DNA from: Scatavimonas merdigallinarum
Lineage (GTDB): Bacteria > Bacillota > Clostridia > Oscillospirales > Acutalibacteraceae
DNA: 34,827 nt
Assembly: GCA_018713055.1 (NCBI GenBank)
Contig: DVFW01000003.1
Span: forward strand, 1-34,827
Reading direction: 5' to 3'
This document shows, piece by piece, positions 6,153-15,791 of the stretch (position 1 is its first letter; each line of letters begins with the position of its first letter). The notes under the pieces were generated by a model. The model made no database searches. It had not been told where the DNA came from and worked only from the letters and a program-made list of their open reading frames with translations. Made by a program: the position numbers and the translations under genes.

Positions 6153-8774
6153 ATGGCTGAACTTTCGCCAATGATGAAGCAGTATTTTAAAATAAAAGAA
6201 GAAAATAAAGACAGCATTTTGTTTTTTCGCCTTGGCGATTTTTACGAAATGTTCTACGACGACGCAAAGCTTGCGTCAAAGGAATTGGAGCTTACGCTTA
6301 CGGGCAGAGATTGCGGCCAGGAGGAGCGCGCGCCGATGTGCGGCGTTCCTTTTCACAGCAGTGAAGCGTACATAGCCCGTCTGGTTGCGAAGGGGTATAA
6401 GGTTGCCATATGCGAACAGGTGGAGGACCCTGCATCTGCAAAAGGCCTTGTAAAGAGAGATATTATCCGCGTGATCACACCTGGTACCGTTATGGAAAGC
6501 AGTATGCTCGACGAAGGGAAAAACAATTACATATCCTGCATTTTTACGAAAGATCAGAAAATAGGGGTTGCTTTTTGCGACATTTCAACCGGTGAGCTGC
6601 ATGCTACAAGCCTTGCGGGCGGGGATGCTTTTACACAGCTGAAAAACGAGCTGGCGCGTTTTTCACCGCGCGAAATTCTAATCGGCGGGGATACGGTGCG
6701 CTTTCAGGAATTGCCCGCCTTTATCCGCGACAGACTTTCCGCAGGGGTTGAAATGCTGACAGACGACCGCTTTGACGAAGCGCTTTGCGCGCAGCGCGCC
6801 GCAATGCAGTTTGGGGAAAAAAATATTTGTGCGCTGCGGGAGGATGGAAACACCCAACTGATCAGCTGCCTAGGGGCACTTTTGCGTTATCTGGAGGAAA
6901 CACAGAAAACCGGGCTGGAGCGAATAAACACACTGGATATCTACAGCGAAAACCAGTTTATGAATTTGGATTTTCATACCAGACGCAATTTGGAGCTTTT
7001 GGAAACCATGCGCGGCAAAGAGAAGAGAGGTTCTCTTTTATGGGTGCTGGATAAAACAAAGACGGCGATGGGAAAACGCCTGATCCGCGCATGGATTGTA
7101 CAGCCCTTGGTTAGCTGTGCGCCAATTGTAAAACGTCAGAATGCGGTAGAAGAGCTGGTAACTGATACGGTGCGGCGTATGGAAATTATAAATGCGCTGA
7201 CAGGCATTTTTGATATGGAACGTTTGATGACAAGAATTGTTTACGGAACTGCAAACGGCAGAGAATTGCGTTCTCTTGCAAGCGCCGTGCAAAAACTGCC
7301 GGCGCTAAAACAGCTGCTTGAGGGGACAAGCGCTTCTTTATTGCAGGAAATTTACCGCGGAATTGATACGCTGCAGGATGTTTATACGCTGATTGACAGC
7401 GCAATTGTGGAGGACCCGCCGTTTTCTGTGCGTGAGGGCGGTATTATTAAAAAGGGGTATCATGCAGAGCTTGACCAGTTAAACGGAGACATGGCGGATT
7501 CTACCGGGCTGCTTTCGGCCATTGAGGCCGATCAAAGAGAAAAAACAGGAATTCCCAAACTGAAGGTTGGTTATAACAGGGTATTTGGATATTATATTGA
7601 GGTTTCCAATTCTTATAAAGAAATGGTGCCGGATACCTACATTAGAAAGCAAACGCTTACAAATTGCGAGCGCTTTATCACACAGGAACTAAAAGAGCTT
7701 GAAGGACGGATACTTGGCGCAAAGGATAAAGCGGTAGCGCTGGAATATAAACTATATGATACAGTCCGCAAGAAGGTTTCGGACCAGCTTTCCCGTATTC
7801 AGCAAACAGCCAGATGCATTGCAACGCTTGATGTATTGTGTTCTTTTGCAGCTGTCGCAGCCGAAAACCGCTACTGCCGGCCTGAGGTGAATATAAGCGG
7901 CGTAATCCGTTTAAAGGACAGCCGCCACCCAGTGGTGGAGCTACTGCTGGACGGTGCGCCCTTTGTTCCCAATGATGTTGACCTTGACAATGCAAATAAC
8001 CGCGTTGCCATTATAACAGGCCCTAATATGGCGGGGAAATCAACATATATGCGTCAGGTAGCATTAATTGTACTGATGGCGCAAACCGGAGCCTTTGTTC
8101 CGGCCTCCCGTGCAGAAATTGGCATTGTTGACAGCATCTTTACACGCGTAGGCGCTTCCGACGATCTTGCCTCCGGGCAGTCTACATTTATGGTGGAAAT
8201 GAACGAGGTAGCCTCAATTGTTAAAAATGCAACGGCAAAAAGCTTGTTGGTTCTTGACGAGATCGGCCGTGGAACCTCTACTTTTGACGGGATGAGCATT
8301 GCCCGTGCGGTGCTTGAATATGCGGCGGATAAAAAAAGGCTGGGCGCGAAAACCTTATTTGCAACGCACTACCATGAACTGACTGTAATGGAACAACTGC
8401 TTGACGGGGTGCGAAATTATAATATAGCCGTAAAAAAACGTGGAGATGACATTACCTTTTTGCGCAGAATTATTCCCGGCGGGGCGGACGACAGCTATGG
8501 CATAGAGGTGGCAAAGCTGGCGGGGCTTCCAGACTGGATTATTACCAGAGCAAAACAAATTTTAAAAGAACTTGAGGGCAGTAAGATACAAAATACAGCG
8601 CCTGATCAACACAGGAAGGCTGTGCAGCAACAACCTGCGGAGTTTTCTCTGCTGGATACTGCTGCTTCCAGGATCAGGCAGAAGCTTTTAAATGTTGATA
8701 TCAATACATTGACGCCGATTGAATCCATGAACATTCTTTTTGACCTGATCCGCCAGGCAAAGGAAGAAGAATAA
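6153..8774 (+). CDS. mutS: DNA mismatch repair protein MutS
   Basis: MutS recognises mismatches and small loops in DNA and recruits MutL. The 873-residue length is normal. The mismatch-reading F-x-E motif is F30-Y-E32 in RLGDFYEMF. Connector, core lever and clamp domains follow. The ABC-type ATPase domain has Walker A GPNMAGKST at about 623-631, then the signature region and Walker B LLVLDEIGRGTSTFDG, and the ATHYHEL switch. The C-terminal helices are present, so this is a MutS1 protein of the repair type rather than MutS2. The start at ATG 6153 has AGAGGTG upstream. mutL follows after 21 bases. Confidence 0.98.
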   Translation: MAELSPMMKQYFKIKEENKDSILFFRLGDFYEMFYDDAKLASKELELTLTGRDCGQEERAPMCGVPFHSSEAYIARLVAKGYKVAICEQVEDPASAKGLVKRDIIRVITPGTVMESSMLDEGKNNYISCIFTKDQKIGVAFCDISTGELHATSLAGGDAFTQLKNELARFSPREILIGGDTVRFQELPAFIRDRLSAGVEMLTDDRFDEALCAQRAAMQFGEKNICALREDGNTQLISCLGALLRYLEETQKTGLERINTLDIYSENQFMNLDFHTRRNLELLETMRGKEKRGSLLWVLDKTKTAMGKRLIRAWIVQPLVSCAPIVKRQNAVEELVTDTVRRMEIINALTGIFDMERLMTRIVYGTANGRELRSLASAVQKLPALKQLLEGTSASLLQEIYRGIDTLQDVYTLIDSAIVEDPPFSVREGGIIKKGYHAELDQLNGDMADSTGLLSAIEADQREKTGIPKLKVGYNRVFGYYIEVSNSYKEMVPDTYIRKQTLTNCERFITQELKELEGRILGAKDKAVALEYKLYDTVRKKVSDQLSRIQQTARCIATLDVLCSFAAVAAENRYCRPEVNISGVIRLKDSRHPVVELLLDGAPFVPNDVDLDNANNRVAIITGPNMAGKSTYMRQVALIVLMAQTGAFVPASRAEIGIVDSIFTRVGASDDLASGQSTFMVEMNEVASIVKNATAKSLLVLDEIGRGTSTFDGMSIARAVLEYAADKKRLGAKTLFATHYHELTVMEQLLDGVRNYNIAVKKRGDDITFLRRIIPGGADDSYGIEVAKLAGLPDWIITRAKQILKELEGSKIQNTAPDQHRKAVQQQPAEFSLLDTAASRIRQKLLNVDINTLTPIESMNILFDLIRQAKEEE

Positions 8775-8795
8775 AATAACGGGGGCGAGTCTGTT

Positions 8796-10790
8796 ATGGG
8801 GAAAATTCATGTACTGGATAGGCATGTTGCAGAGCTGATTGCAGCCGGAGAGGTTGTAGAACGCCCCAGCTCTGTAGTAAAAGAGTTGGTAGAAAATGCG
8901 ATTGATGCAGGCTCTACCGCCATAACGGTCGAAATTAAAAATGGGGGAATCGAGTATATCCGTGTTTCAGACAACGGTTGCGGCATTGCAAGAGAAGACG
9001 TTCCAAAGGCGTTTTTGCGCCATGCTACCAGCAAAGTTAAAGCGGAAAATGATCTGGAAAGTATTGCAACGCTTGGCTTTCGCGGCGAAGCGCTCGCGTC
9101 CATATGCGCTGTTTCTCATGTTGAAATTCTGACATGCAGTGAAGGAGAAGCACTTGGAACAAAATACAGTATAAGCGGTGGGGAAGAAGAAAGCCTGACA
9201 GATGCAGGATGCCCAAAAGGAACCACCATCATTGTGCGCAATATTTTTTATAATGTGCCTGCGCGCATGAAATTTTTGAAAAAAGATGTAACAGAGGCAA
9301 ATGCCGTTGCAAACGTACTGGATAAAATTGCGCTTTCGCATCCGGAAATTGCGGTAACCTTTATCCGCGACGGAAAGCAGACGCTGCATACGGCGGGGGA
9401 CGGAAAGCTGCTTTCTTCCATTTACACGGTATATGGCAGGGAGTTTGCAAACGGTCTGATACCTGTGGACTATTCACTTGAAGGCGTTGCGGTCAGGGGC
9501 TATGTCAGCAGTCCGCAGAACGCGCGGCCTAACAGAAATATGCAAAACTTTTTTATCAATGGCCGCTTTGTGAAAAGTCGCACGGCTATGGCGGCGATAG
9601 AAGAGGCCTGTAAAGGCAGTGTTATGACTGGAAAATTCCCCGCCTGTGTTTTACATATTTCCCTTTCTTGTCAGGCGGTGGATGTAAACGTGCATCCGGC
9701 AAAAATAGAGGTCCGTTTTATTCAGGAACGTCCCGTTTTTGACGCGCTGTATCATGCGGTGAAGTCGGCGTTGCTAAGCGGAGACCAGCCAAAGCAGGTT
9801 TCTTTAAAGCCGCGTGATATGACCCGTTCGGCCCGGCCATCCAATCCGTTTGAATTTGAGCAGACCTGTAAATCCAAGTTTGCATCTAAGCAGGAACCTG
9901 CAAACCCGTTGCATGTAAACCACCAGCCCTCTTTAAAAGAAGCGGCGCCTGCCGCTCTGGAAAAGAAAGAAGATTGTCAGCCGCAGATTTCTATCCCCAA
10001 AACGCACGCTTTTCAAAATTATGTGGCAGACGGCGTAAACCCATTTGATTTATATAAGGGGCGTTTGCAGGTATCCCAAAGTTTTATACCTGCCGCTGAT
10101 GCAAACACTGAAAAAAAAGCGCAGACCGCGCAGCAGCCAAAACCACAACCGGTCGTTTCAAAAGAGACTGATTCTGCACCGGAAGACGGGAAAAGGGCTT
10201 TCACAGAGCCTTTTGAAGGGAGTTCGACAAAATTTATCGGCGAAGCGTTCCGCACATATATTATAATGGAGCGCGGCGAAGATGAACTGGTTTTTATTGA
10301 TAAGCACGCAGCGCATGAAAGAATTCTTTATGAAAAGCTGAAAGCGGAAAAAGGCGCCGGCGCAATGCAATACCTTTTGGAACCGATAACCGTCGCTTTG
10401 AACAAACTGGAATACGACGCAGCGCTGCAAAACGCCAAAGCTTTTTTGGAAGCAGGCTTTGAAATAGAGGATTTTGGCACGGGAAATATCCTTGTCAGGA
10501 GCGCACCGCAATATTTGGAACATTCGGATATTGCATCTATTGTAATGGAAATGGCTGGGTATCTGCTTGAACATAAAAATGATATTTACGCAGAGCAAAT
10601 GGATTGGATTTACCACAATGTTGCCTGCCGCGCGGCGGTCAAAGCCGGCAATATTAACCACCCTCAGGAGCTTATTGCGCTGGCAGAACGGCTTGAAGCA
10701 GACCCGGCGCTGCGTTATTGTCCGCATGGAAGGCCGGTACAGATTGTCATTAAGAAAAGAGAAATAGAAAAACAGTTTGGCAGGGTGTGA
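8796..10790 (+). CDS. mutL: DNA mismatch repair protein MutL (endonuclease type)
   Basis: MutL couples mismatch recognition to strand incision. The 664-residue protein has an N-terminal GHKL ATPase: VVKELVENAIDAG (motif I with catalytic Glu), DNGCGI and LGFRGEAL. A poorly conserved Pro/Lys/Gln-rich linker spans about residues 335-475. The C-terminal domain keeps the nuclease metal motif as DKHAAHERILYE starting at D502, which fits DQHA(X)2E(X)4E with Lys for Gln. The ACRAAVKAG and CPHGRP motifs are also present. This indicates an endonuclease MutL as in organisms lacking MutH. It is co-transcribed with mutS, and its stop overlaps the ribosome site region of miaA. Confidence 0.97.
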   Translation: MGKIHVLDRHVAELIAAGEVVERPSSVVKELVENAIDAGSTAITVEIKNGGIEYIRVSDNGCGIAREDVPKAFLRHATSKVKAENDLESIATLGFRGEALASICAVSHVEILTCSEGEALGTKYSISGGEEESLTDAGCPKGTTIIVRNIFYNVPARMKFLKKDVTEANAVANVLDKIALSHPEIAVTFIRDGKQTLHTAGDGKLLSSIYTVYGREFANGLIPVDYSLEGVAVRGYVSSPQNARPNRNMQNFFINGRFVKSRTAMAAIEEACKGSVMTGKFPACVLHISLSCQAVDVNVHPAKIEVRFIQERPVFDALYHAVKSALLSGDQPKQVSLKPRDMTRSARPSNPFEFEQTCKSKFASKQEPANPLHVNHQPSLKEAAPAALEKKEDCQPQISIPKTHAFQNYVADGVNPFDLYKGRLQVSQSFIPAADANTEKKAQTAQQPKPQPVVSKETDSAPEDGKRAFTEPFEGSSTKFIGEAFRTYIIMERGEDELVFIDKHAAHERILYEKLKAEKGAGAMQYLLEPITVALNKLEYDAALQNAKAFLEAGFEIEDFGTGNILVRSAPQYLEHSDIASIVMEMAGYLLEHKNDIYAEQMDWIYHNVACRAAVKAGNINHPQELIALAERLEADPALRYCPHGRPVQIVIKKREIEKQFGRV

Positions 10791-10794
10791 TTTT

Positions 10795-11751
10795 TTGCAG
10801 CAGGCAGCCTTTATTCCGCTTGTGGCAATTGTGGGACCCACGGCGTCTGGAAAAACCTCGCTTGGCGTTGCAATTGCAAAACGTTATAACGGGGAAGTAG
10901 TTTCGGCGGATTCCATGCAAATCTATACAGGAATGCAAATTGCAACGGCAAAGCCGGACGCGATTCAGCGGCAGGGCATTCTTCATCATATGATGGATTT
11001 TTTAGATCCCCAGGAAACCTATAGCGTGGCACAGTATGCGCAGCGCGCAAGAAATGTTATCTGCGATATATACAAAAGAGGAAAACTGCCCGTGCTCGTG
11101 GGTGGGACAGGCCTTTATGTTCATGCGCTTTTAAACCATTTGGAATTTGCGCCGGGCGGTGAGGATCCTGCTTTGCGCCGGGAGCTTTTCGCCCGGCTGG
11201 AGCGCGAAGGAATAGATTCTCTGCTTTTGGAGCTGGCGCAATTTGATCCGGACAGCGCAGAGCGCCTTGCGCAGACAAAAAACGCAAAGAGAATTATAAG
11301 AGCGATTGAAATTTTTAAAACGACAGGGATTACAATGACGCAGCATGTAGCGCGCTCAATGAAGAACCCAAGCCCATATAGAGATGTACGCATTGGGCTT
11401 ACCTTCAGAGACAGAGGGAAATTATATGACAGGATCGACCGAAGAGTTGACCAAATGCTGGAGCAGGGACTTTTGAAGGAAGCAGAATATATCCTTTCAC
11501 AGCCATGTGGCAAAACGGCGCGAATGGCGATTGGCTATAAGGAACTTAAGCCGTATTTTGACGGTGTATGTACGTTACAGGATGCGACGGAAAAGCTAAA
11601 ACGGGAAACAAGAAAGTATGCAAAGCGGCAGCTTACCTGGTTTAAAAAAGATCAAAGCATCCGCTGGATTGAAACAGACGTTTGTAAAAATGAAGAAGAA
11701 GTTGCACGCACGGCTTGCTCATATATAGAGCAAAGCGGGATTTTGCAATAA
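10795..11751 (+). CDS. miaA: tRNA dimethylallyltransferase
   Basis: MiaA transfers a dimethylallyl group to A37 of tRNAs reading UNN codons and makes the substrate for MiaB. The 318-residue protein carries the P-loop GPTASGKTS from about residue 14. It also has SADSMQIY, GGTGLYVHALL and the ARMAIGYKEL region, all typical of the family. I chose TTG 10795, with AGGGTG seven bases upstream; TTG 10777 would start inside mutL with no suitable ribosome site. The gap after mutL is only four bases, so translation is probably coupled. Its presence in the same operon as miaB links both steps of ms2i6A synthesis to mismatch repair genes. Confidence 0.95.
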   Translation: MQQAAFIPLVAIVGPTASGKTSLGVAIAKRYNGEVVSADSMQIYTGMQIATAKPDAIQRQGILHHMMDFLDPQETYSVAQYAQRARNVICDIYKRGKLPVLVGGTGLYVHALLNHLEFAPGGEDPALRRELFARLEREGIDSLLLELAQFDPDSAERLAQTKNAKRIIRAIEIFKTTGITMTQHVARSMKNPSPYRDVRIGLTFRDRGKLYDRIDRRVDQMLEQGLLKEAEYILSQPCGKTARMAIGYKELKPYFDGVCTLQDATEKLKRETRKYAKRQLTWFKKDQSIRWIETDVCKNEEEVARTACSYIEQSGILQ

Positions 11752-11753
11752 TT

Positions 11754-13070
11754 ATGGAATGTGGTGAATACGGCTTGGATAAAACACTGGCAAAAAAAAT
11801 TATTATAACAGTGGCGGCGTTTCTGGTACTTGTATATTTGGCGTATTTATTTTATGGGGCGAACTTTTCCATGGTAGAAACAGAAACCGCCGTTATGCAG
11901 GAAACGGCAGATTCTATCTATTCCACTGGCTATGTTATCCGCAATGAAACACTGATTAGAAATGACAGTGAAGGCGTGGTGGCCTATGCGTTTGACGACG
12001 GTGGAAAGGTAGCGGCAGGCGGCGTGGTGGCCACTGTGTATAAAACAGAAGACGACGCTACGGCGCATAAGGAAATTGCGCAGCTTAACAACCAGATTGA
12101 CCAGCTTAAAAAAATTAATATGGCGGCGCATACGATGTCGACAGGTTTGGATTCCATTAATAATCAAATGAACCAGAAAATAGTCGATTTACTGCAAAAT
12201 ATAAACGAAGGCCAGCTTTACAATTTAAAAGATACCAGCAAAGACCTTTTATATTTAATTAACGAACGTATGATTGTGACCGGTGAAGTTGTCAATTATA
12301 ATGAAAAAATTGAACAGCTGCAGGCGCAAAAGGAAGAAATCCAGGCCTCCTGCGGGGAGGCGGTTGCCCAGATTACCTCGCCGGTCGCCGGCTATTTTGT
12401 AAGTTATACGGACGGCTGTGAAAGCGCGTATGATTATGCAAAGGCTTCAGAGATCAGTCTGGACAGTCTGAATACCATACTGAAGCAAGAGCCTGAAAAA
12501 GTAGCGGACAATGTAATTGGAAAAGTGATCAGCGAACTCAATTGGTTTATTGCTTGTCCAATTACCGCACAGGAATCTATTGAGTTAAGCTCCATTTATG
12601 ATGACGTCAGCGTAAATATGCCATATGCCACAACGGGCAGCGTGCCGGTAAAAATAGCGTCGGTAAACCAGGGAAACAAAACGTCGGACGCTGCGCTTGT
12701 GCTGGAATGCAATTATATGAGCCCGGAACTTGCCAGCCTGCGCAATGAAACGGTTAAAATTGATATAAAGACCTACAGGGGAATACGGGTCAGCAAAAAA
12801 TCCCTGCATGACGACACGGTGGTTAAAACCATTGAAAATGAAGACGGTACAACAACCTCAGAAGAAAAAAAGGTGCAGGGCGTGTACGTTGTATATGGAA
12901 ACGAGCTTATTTTCAAGCAGGTATCGATTCTGTATGCAGGCGAAGATTTTGTACTGTGTGACCCGCAGCCGGAAGAAGGCGTCCTTTTTAACGGAACAAC
13001 TGTTGAGCTTTATGATAAAATTGTCACGGAAGGGGAAGATTTATATGCCGGAAAAATTGTCAAGCAGTGA
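11754..13070 (+). CDS. HlyD-like membrane-anchored protein
   Basis: The 438-residue protein has one N-terminal membrane segment at about residues 16-34, then a large outside domain. The first part (SIYSTGYVIRNETLI, then GGKVAAGGVVATVY) resembles the biotinyl-lipoyl-like half of HlyD-type adaptors. It is followed by a helical/coiled segment of about 100 residues and a second lipoyl-like strand region (ITSPVAGYFVSYTDG). Similar proteins annotated as HlyD-family adaptors occur next to yggS-sepF in Clostridia. No ABC transporter or other partner is encoded nearby, so a transport role is not shown; a link to the cell envelope or division is suggested only by context. ATG 11754 lies two bases after miaA; TTG 11775 is an alternative start. 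Confidence 0.75.
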   Translation: MECGEYGLDKTLAKKIIITVAAFLVLVYLAYLFYGANFSMVETETAVMQETADSIYSTGYVIRNETLIRNDSEGVVAYAFDDGGKVAAGGVVATVYKTEDDATAHKEIAQLNNQIDQLKKINMAAHTMSTGLDSINNQMNQKIVDLLQNINEGQLYNLKDTSKDLLYLINERMIVTGEVVNYNEKIEQLQAQKEEIQASCGEAVAQITSPVAGYFVSYTDGCESAYDYAKASEISLDSLNTILKQEPEKVADNVIGKVISELNWFIACPITAQESIELSSIYDDVSVNMPYATTGSVPVKIASVNQGNKTSDAALVLECNYMSPELASLRNETVKIDIKTYRGIRVSKKSLHDDTVVKTIENEDGTTTSEEKKVQGVYVVYGNELIFKQVSILYAGEDFVLCDPQPEEGVLFNGTTVELYDKIVTEGEDLYAGKIVKQ

Positions 13071-13779
13071 GCAGCAGGCGTTGCAGGATATTGCATACAA
13101 CTATAAAACAATAGAAGAGACAATTGCAAAGGCTGCTTTGCAATCGGGCAGAAACAGGCAGGATATTACCTTTCTGGCGGCCACAAAGACGGTAGATGCA
13201 GACAGGATTAACTATGCCGTTTCCCTGGGACTTTCCCATATTGGGGAAAACAGGGTGCAGGAGCTCCTTGCAAAATATGAAAGCTATGACCTTACGCGCG
13301 CATCTTTGCAGTTTATTGGGCATTTGCAGACCAACAAGGTACGGCAGATTGTGGGAAAGGTCGATATGATCCAGTCGGTAGACAGCGAGAAACTTGCAGG
13401 AGAGATTGCAAAGCACTCGCTTGCAAATGGGATCACGACGGATATTTTAATAGAGGTAAATATAGGAAACGAAGTCAGTAAATCAGGCGTTGCACCACAG
13501 GGCCTTGAAGAGCTATTATTCCGTATTGGAACAATGCGCGGTATTTCTGTAAAAGGCCTTATGGCAATTCCTCCCATTTGCGACAAAAAGGGGGAAATTT
13601 GTAAATATTTTTGCGCGATGTACAAACTGTTTATTGACATGAAGGCCAAAAAAATGGATAATGTATTTATGGACTATCTGTCAATGGGGATGTCTGCGGA
13701 TTACCGCGAAGCTATCCTGGAAGGGGCTAACATGGTGAGGATCGGCTCCTCGTTGTTTGGTCCCAGGCTTTATATATAA
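13045..13779 (+). CDS. yggS: YggS family PLP homeostasis protein
   Basis: This 244-residue protein is a single-domain alanine-racemase-like TIM barrel. It binds pyridoxal phosphate and takes part in vitamin B6 and amino-acid balance without known catalysis. The PLP lysine is K48 in FLAATKTVD. IGENRVQELL, FIGHLQTNKV, DMIQSVDS and LSMGMSADYREAI are family signatures, and the C-terminal VRIGSSLFGPR closes the phosphate-binding site. The start is ATG 13045 with AGGGGAA upstream. A frame opening earlier inside the HlyD-like gene is not the real N-terminus. The 26-base overlap with the HlyD-like gene suggests coupled translation. It leads directly into sepF, the usual Gram-positive arrangement. Confidence 0.96.
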   Translation: MPEKLSSSEQQALQDIAYNYKTIEETIAKAALQSGRNRQDITFLAATKTVDADRINYAVSLGLSHIGENRVQELLAKYESYDLTRASLQFIGHLQTNKVRQIVGKVDMIQSVDSEKLAGEIAKHSLANGITTDILIEVNIGNEVSKSGVAPQGLEELLFRIGTMRGISVKGLMAIPPICDKKGEICKYFCAMYKLFIDMKAKKMDNVFMDYLSMGMSADYREAILEGANMVRIGSSLFGPRLYI

Positions 13780-13797
13780 AATTGGAGGTATTTTAAA

Positions 13798-14280
13798 ATG
13801 GCAGGTTTAGTGGATAAGTTTAAACGTATGTGGGATGCACCGGACGACGAATATGATGATTATGATGAATACAGCTATGACGATGAACCGGAGGAAGATT
13901 ACGCCGCTTCATCCTCACCGGCGCCCGATTATTCTTATCAGCGGGAAAATGCGGCTTCTACACCCAGACGGAATAAGGTTGTTAATATCAATGCAACTGC
14001 CAAATTGCAGGTTGTCCTTTTTAAGCCCGAACGGTTTGGGGAAGAAACCAGGGCAATTGCAGACGAATTGATTAAGATGCATACGGTTGTTTTGAACCTG
14101 GAAAACACAAACAGGGATATGTCCCGGCGCATTATAGATTTTTTAAGCGGCTGTGCTTATGCAAATAAGGGAAAAATTAAAAGAATTGCGACAAGCACGT
14201 TTATTATTATACCCAATAACGTGGATTTGACCGGGGATGACCTGTTGGATGAGCTTGAAAATAACGGCGTTTATTTTTAA
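13798..14280 (+). CDS. sepF: Cell division protein SepF
   Basis: SepF bundles FtsZ filaments and anchors them to the membrane at the division site. The 160-residue protein has the expected layout: an N-terminal amphipathic membrane-binding helix (MAGLVDKFKRMW), a low-complexity linker very rich in Asp, Glu and Tyr (about 18-60), and a C-terminal globular domain from about residue 63. That domain includes LQVVLFKPERFGE, VVLNLENTNRDMSRRIIDFL and the FIIIPNNVD end region. A GGAGG-type site precedes ATG 13798. It stands between yggS and ylmH in the conserved division cluster. Confidence 0.97.
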   Translation: MAGLVDKFKRMWDAPDDEYDDYDEYSYDDEPEEDYAASSSPAPDYSYQRENAASTPRRNKVVNINATAKLQVVLFKPERFGEETRAIADELIKMHTVVLNLENTNRDMSRRIIDFLSGCAYANKGKIKRIATSTFIIIPNNVDLTGDDLLDELENNGVYF

Positions 14281-14285
14281 TTTGT

Positions 14286-15050
14286 ATGTCTGTTGAAGAA
14301 AAACATGCATATGCGCTTTTAGAAGCCAAAATTGACGACACGCTTTACCTGTCTGAACAGCGCCGGGCTCCGTGTTTTACTTCATTTCTGGCTCTGGAAG
14401 AGCAGGCGGCCGCAAAGGGAATATTAAAGCAGGCGCACTTTGAGAATTATTTGTTTTACGGCGGGTATGAAAAAAGTGAAAGGGCGGTTCTGGGGATTTT
14501 CCCAAAAGAACAACAGTATTCTTCTTCTTTTTTTCCTATAACGCCGCTTGCGTTTATGTACAGACAGGCGTATAATCTATCCCATAGGGATTTTTTAGGC
14601 GCGCTGATGAGTTGCGGGATAAAAAGAGAGGCTTTGGGCGATATTCTGACTGAGCCGGGGCGTGCAGTTGTTTTTGTCAAGGAGGAGCTGAGCGCTTATA
14701 TTACAGCGCAGATCCAAAAAGTGGGAAACATTGGCGTTTCGGTTTCCGTTTTGAAGAACACGGACCGCTTGCCTCCCATTAAGAAACCTGAAGAAAAATT
14801 TTATACGATGGCTTCCGTGCGGCTTGACAGCGTGGTAAGTGCACTTACAGGCTTGAGCCGGGATAAAGGTGCGAAACTGATACTGGCAGGGAACGTTTTT
14901 TTAAACCACCAGTGCAGGCAAAATGTAAGTATGCACCTTAAACAAGGGGATACGTTGTCCATCCGAGGATATGGCAAATATATAATTGGCGATTATACAG
15001 GCCTGACGAAAAAAGGCAGGGTTAAGCTGGTTATTAAACAATACAGATAG
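14286..15050 (+). CDS. ylmH: YlmH family RNA-binding protein (S4 domain)
   Basis: The 254-residue protein matches YlmH: an N-terminal alpha/beta region (with FYGGYEKSERAVLGIFP near the middle) and a C-terminal S4 RNA-binding domain from about residue 175. The S4 domain is seen as VRLDSVVSALTGLSRDKGAK, then AGNVFLNHQ and GDTLSIRGYGKY. YlmH homologues have been linked to ribosome rescue and to the division cluster. It starts five bases after sepF and is followed after 11 bases by divIVA. No clear ribosome site precedes ATG 14286, so translation is probably coupled to sepF. Confidence 0.92.
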   Translation: MSVEEKHAYALLEAKIDDTLYLSEQRRAPCFTSFLALEEQAAAKGILKQAHFENYLFYGGYEKSERAVLGIFPKEQQYSSSFFPITPLAFMYRQAYNLSHRDFLGALMSCGIKREALGDILTEPGRAVVFVKEELSAYITAQIQKVGNIGVSVSVLKNTDRLPPIKKPEEKFYTMASVRLDSVVSALTGLSRDKGAKLILAGNVFLNHQCRQNVSMHLKQGDTLSIRGYGKYIIGDYTGLTKKGRVKLVIKQYR

Positions 15051-15061
15051 GAGAGATCGAT

Positions 15062-15775
15062 ATGCTGACAATTGACGAGGTAAAAAACATCAGCTTTAGA
15101 AAAGCAAATCTTGGCGGCTACCGTCCAGAGGATGTCGAAGCTTTTATCGATGAGGTTGTTACAACGCTTGAGCAGAATAAAAAAGATAAAATTGAGCTTG
15201 TAAAAAAGCTGGATATCCTTGCCAAGCGCATAGAAGAATATCGTAAAGACGAAGAAAATGTACGGGGCGCTCTTTTAAATGCACAAAAAGTGATGGATTC
15301 CACCGTAAAAGAGGCAAATCAGAAGGCAGAGGCGATTATTAAAGAGGCAAAGATGAAAGCGCAGGATATTATTATGAACGCCAACGCCTCCATTGTAAAT
15401 GAAAAAAATAATTATTTAAAATTGCAGGCTGACGCCGTTGTTTTAAGGGAACAGCTTCTTGAAACCTATAACAGCCATATCAGGATGCTGGAGGATCTTC
15501 CGACTGCTTCTGAAATCAGTAAGACAAAGGCCGAGCTTGATAAAAAATATCCAGTTAACAATGCATCTGCACAGAATATGGCTGTATCGGCACAACAGGA
15601 ACAACCAGACAAAGCACAGTCTGCGGCAGACAGCGAGGAAGAGGAAGAAGTTATAGATATTTCCTCTCAGGCTACACAGGAGGCCGAACAGGCGCCGCAG
15701 GATGCAGAAGAAAAGGAAAGTAAGTTTGGCAACCTGAAGTTTGGCGACAATTACAGCGTAACCGACAAAAAATAA
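15062..15775 (+). CDS. divIVA: DivIVA family cell-division/polarity protein
   Basis: DivIVA proteins sense curved membrane at poles and septa and recruit division or growth factors. The 237-residue protein has the N-terminal membrane-binding domain (ISFRKANLGGYRPEDVEAFI) within the first 35 residues. A long heptad-rich coiled coil runs to about residue 165, and an acidic Glu/Gln/Ala-rich tail ends the protein. The conserved FRKxxxGGYxxxDVDxF pattern is recognisable, with Glu for the second Asp. GGAGAG precedes ATG 15062. It ends the division cluster and is followed by a large hairpin before ileS. Confidence 0.95.
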   Translation: MLTIDEVKNISFRKANLGGYRPEDVEAFIDEVVTTLEQNKKDKIELVKKLDILAKRIEEYRKDEENVRGALLNAQKVMDSTVKEANQKAEAIIKEAKMKAQDIIMNANASIVNEKNNYLKLQADAVVLREQLLETYNSHIRMLEDLPTASEISKTKAELDKKYPVNNASAQNMAVSAQQEQPDKAQSAADSEEEEEVIDISSQATQEAEQAPQDAEEKESKFGNLKFGDNYSVTDKK

Positions 15776-15791
15776 AAAATACATAGCTTAT

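Noticed and set aside
10158..10841. A 227-residue open frame on the minus strand inside mutL
   Set aside because: It lies opposite conserved mutL/miaA codons, resembles no family, and has no ribosome site or promoter that I can see; it is a shadow of the coding strand.
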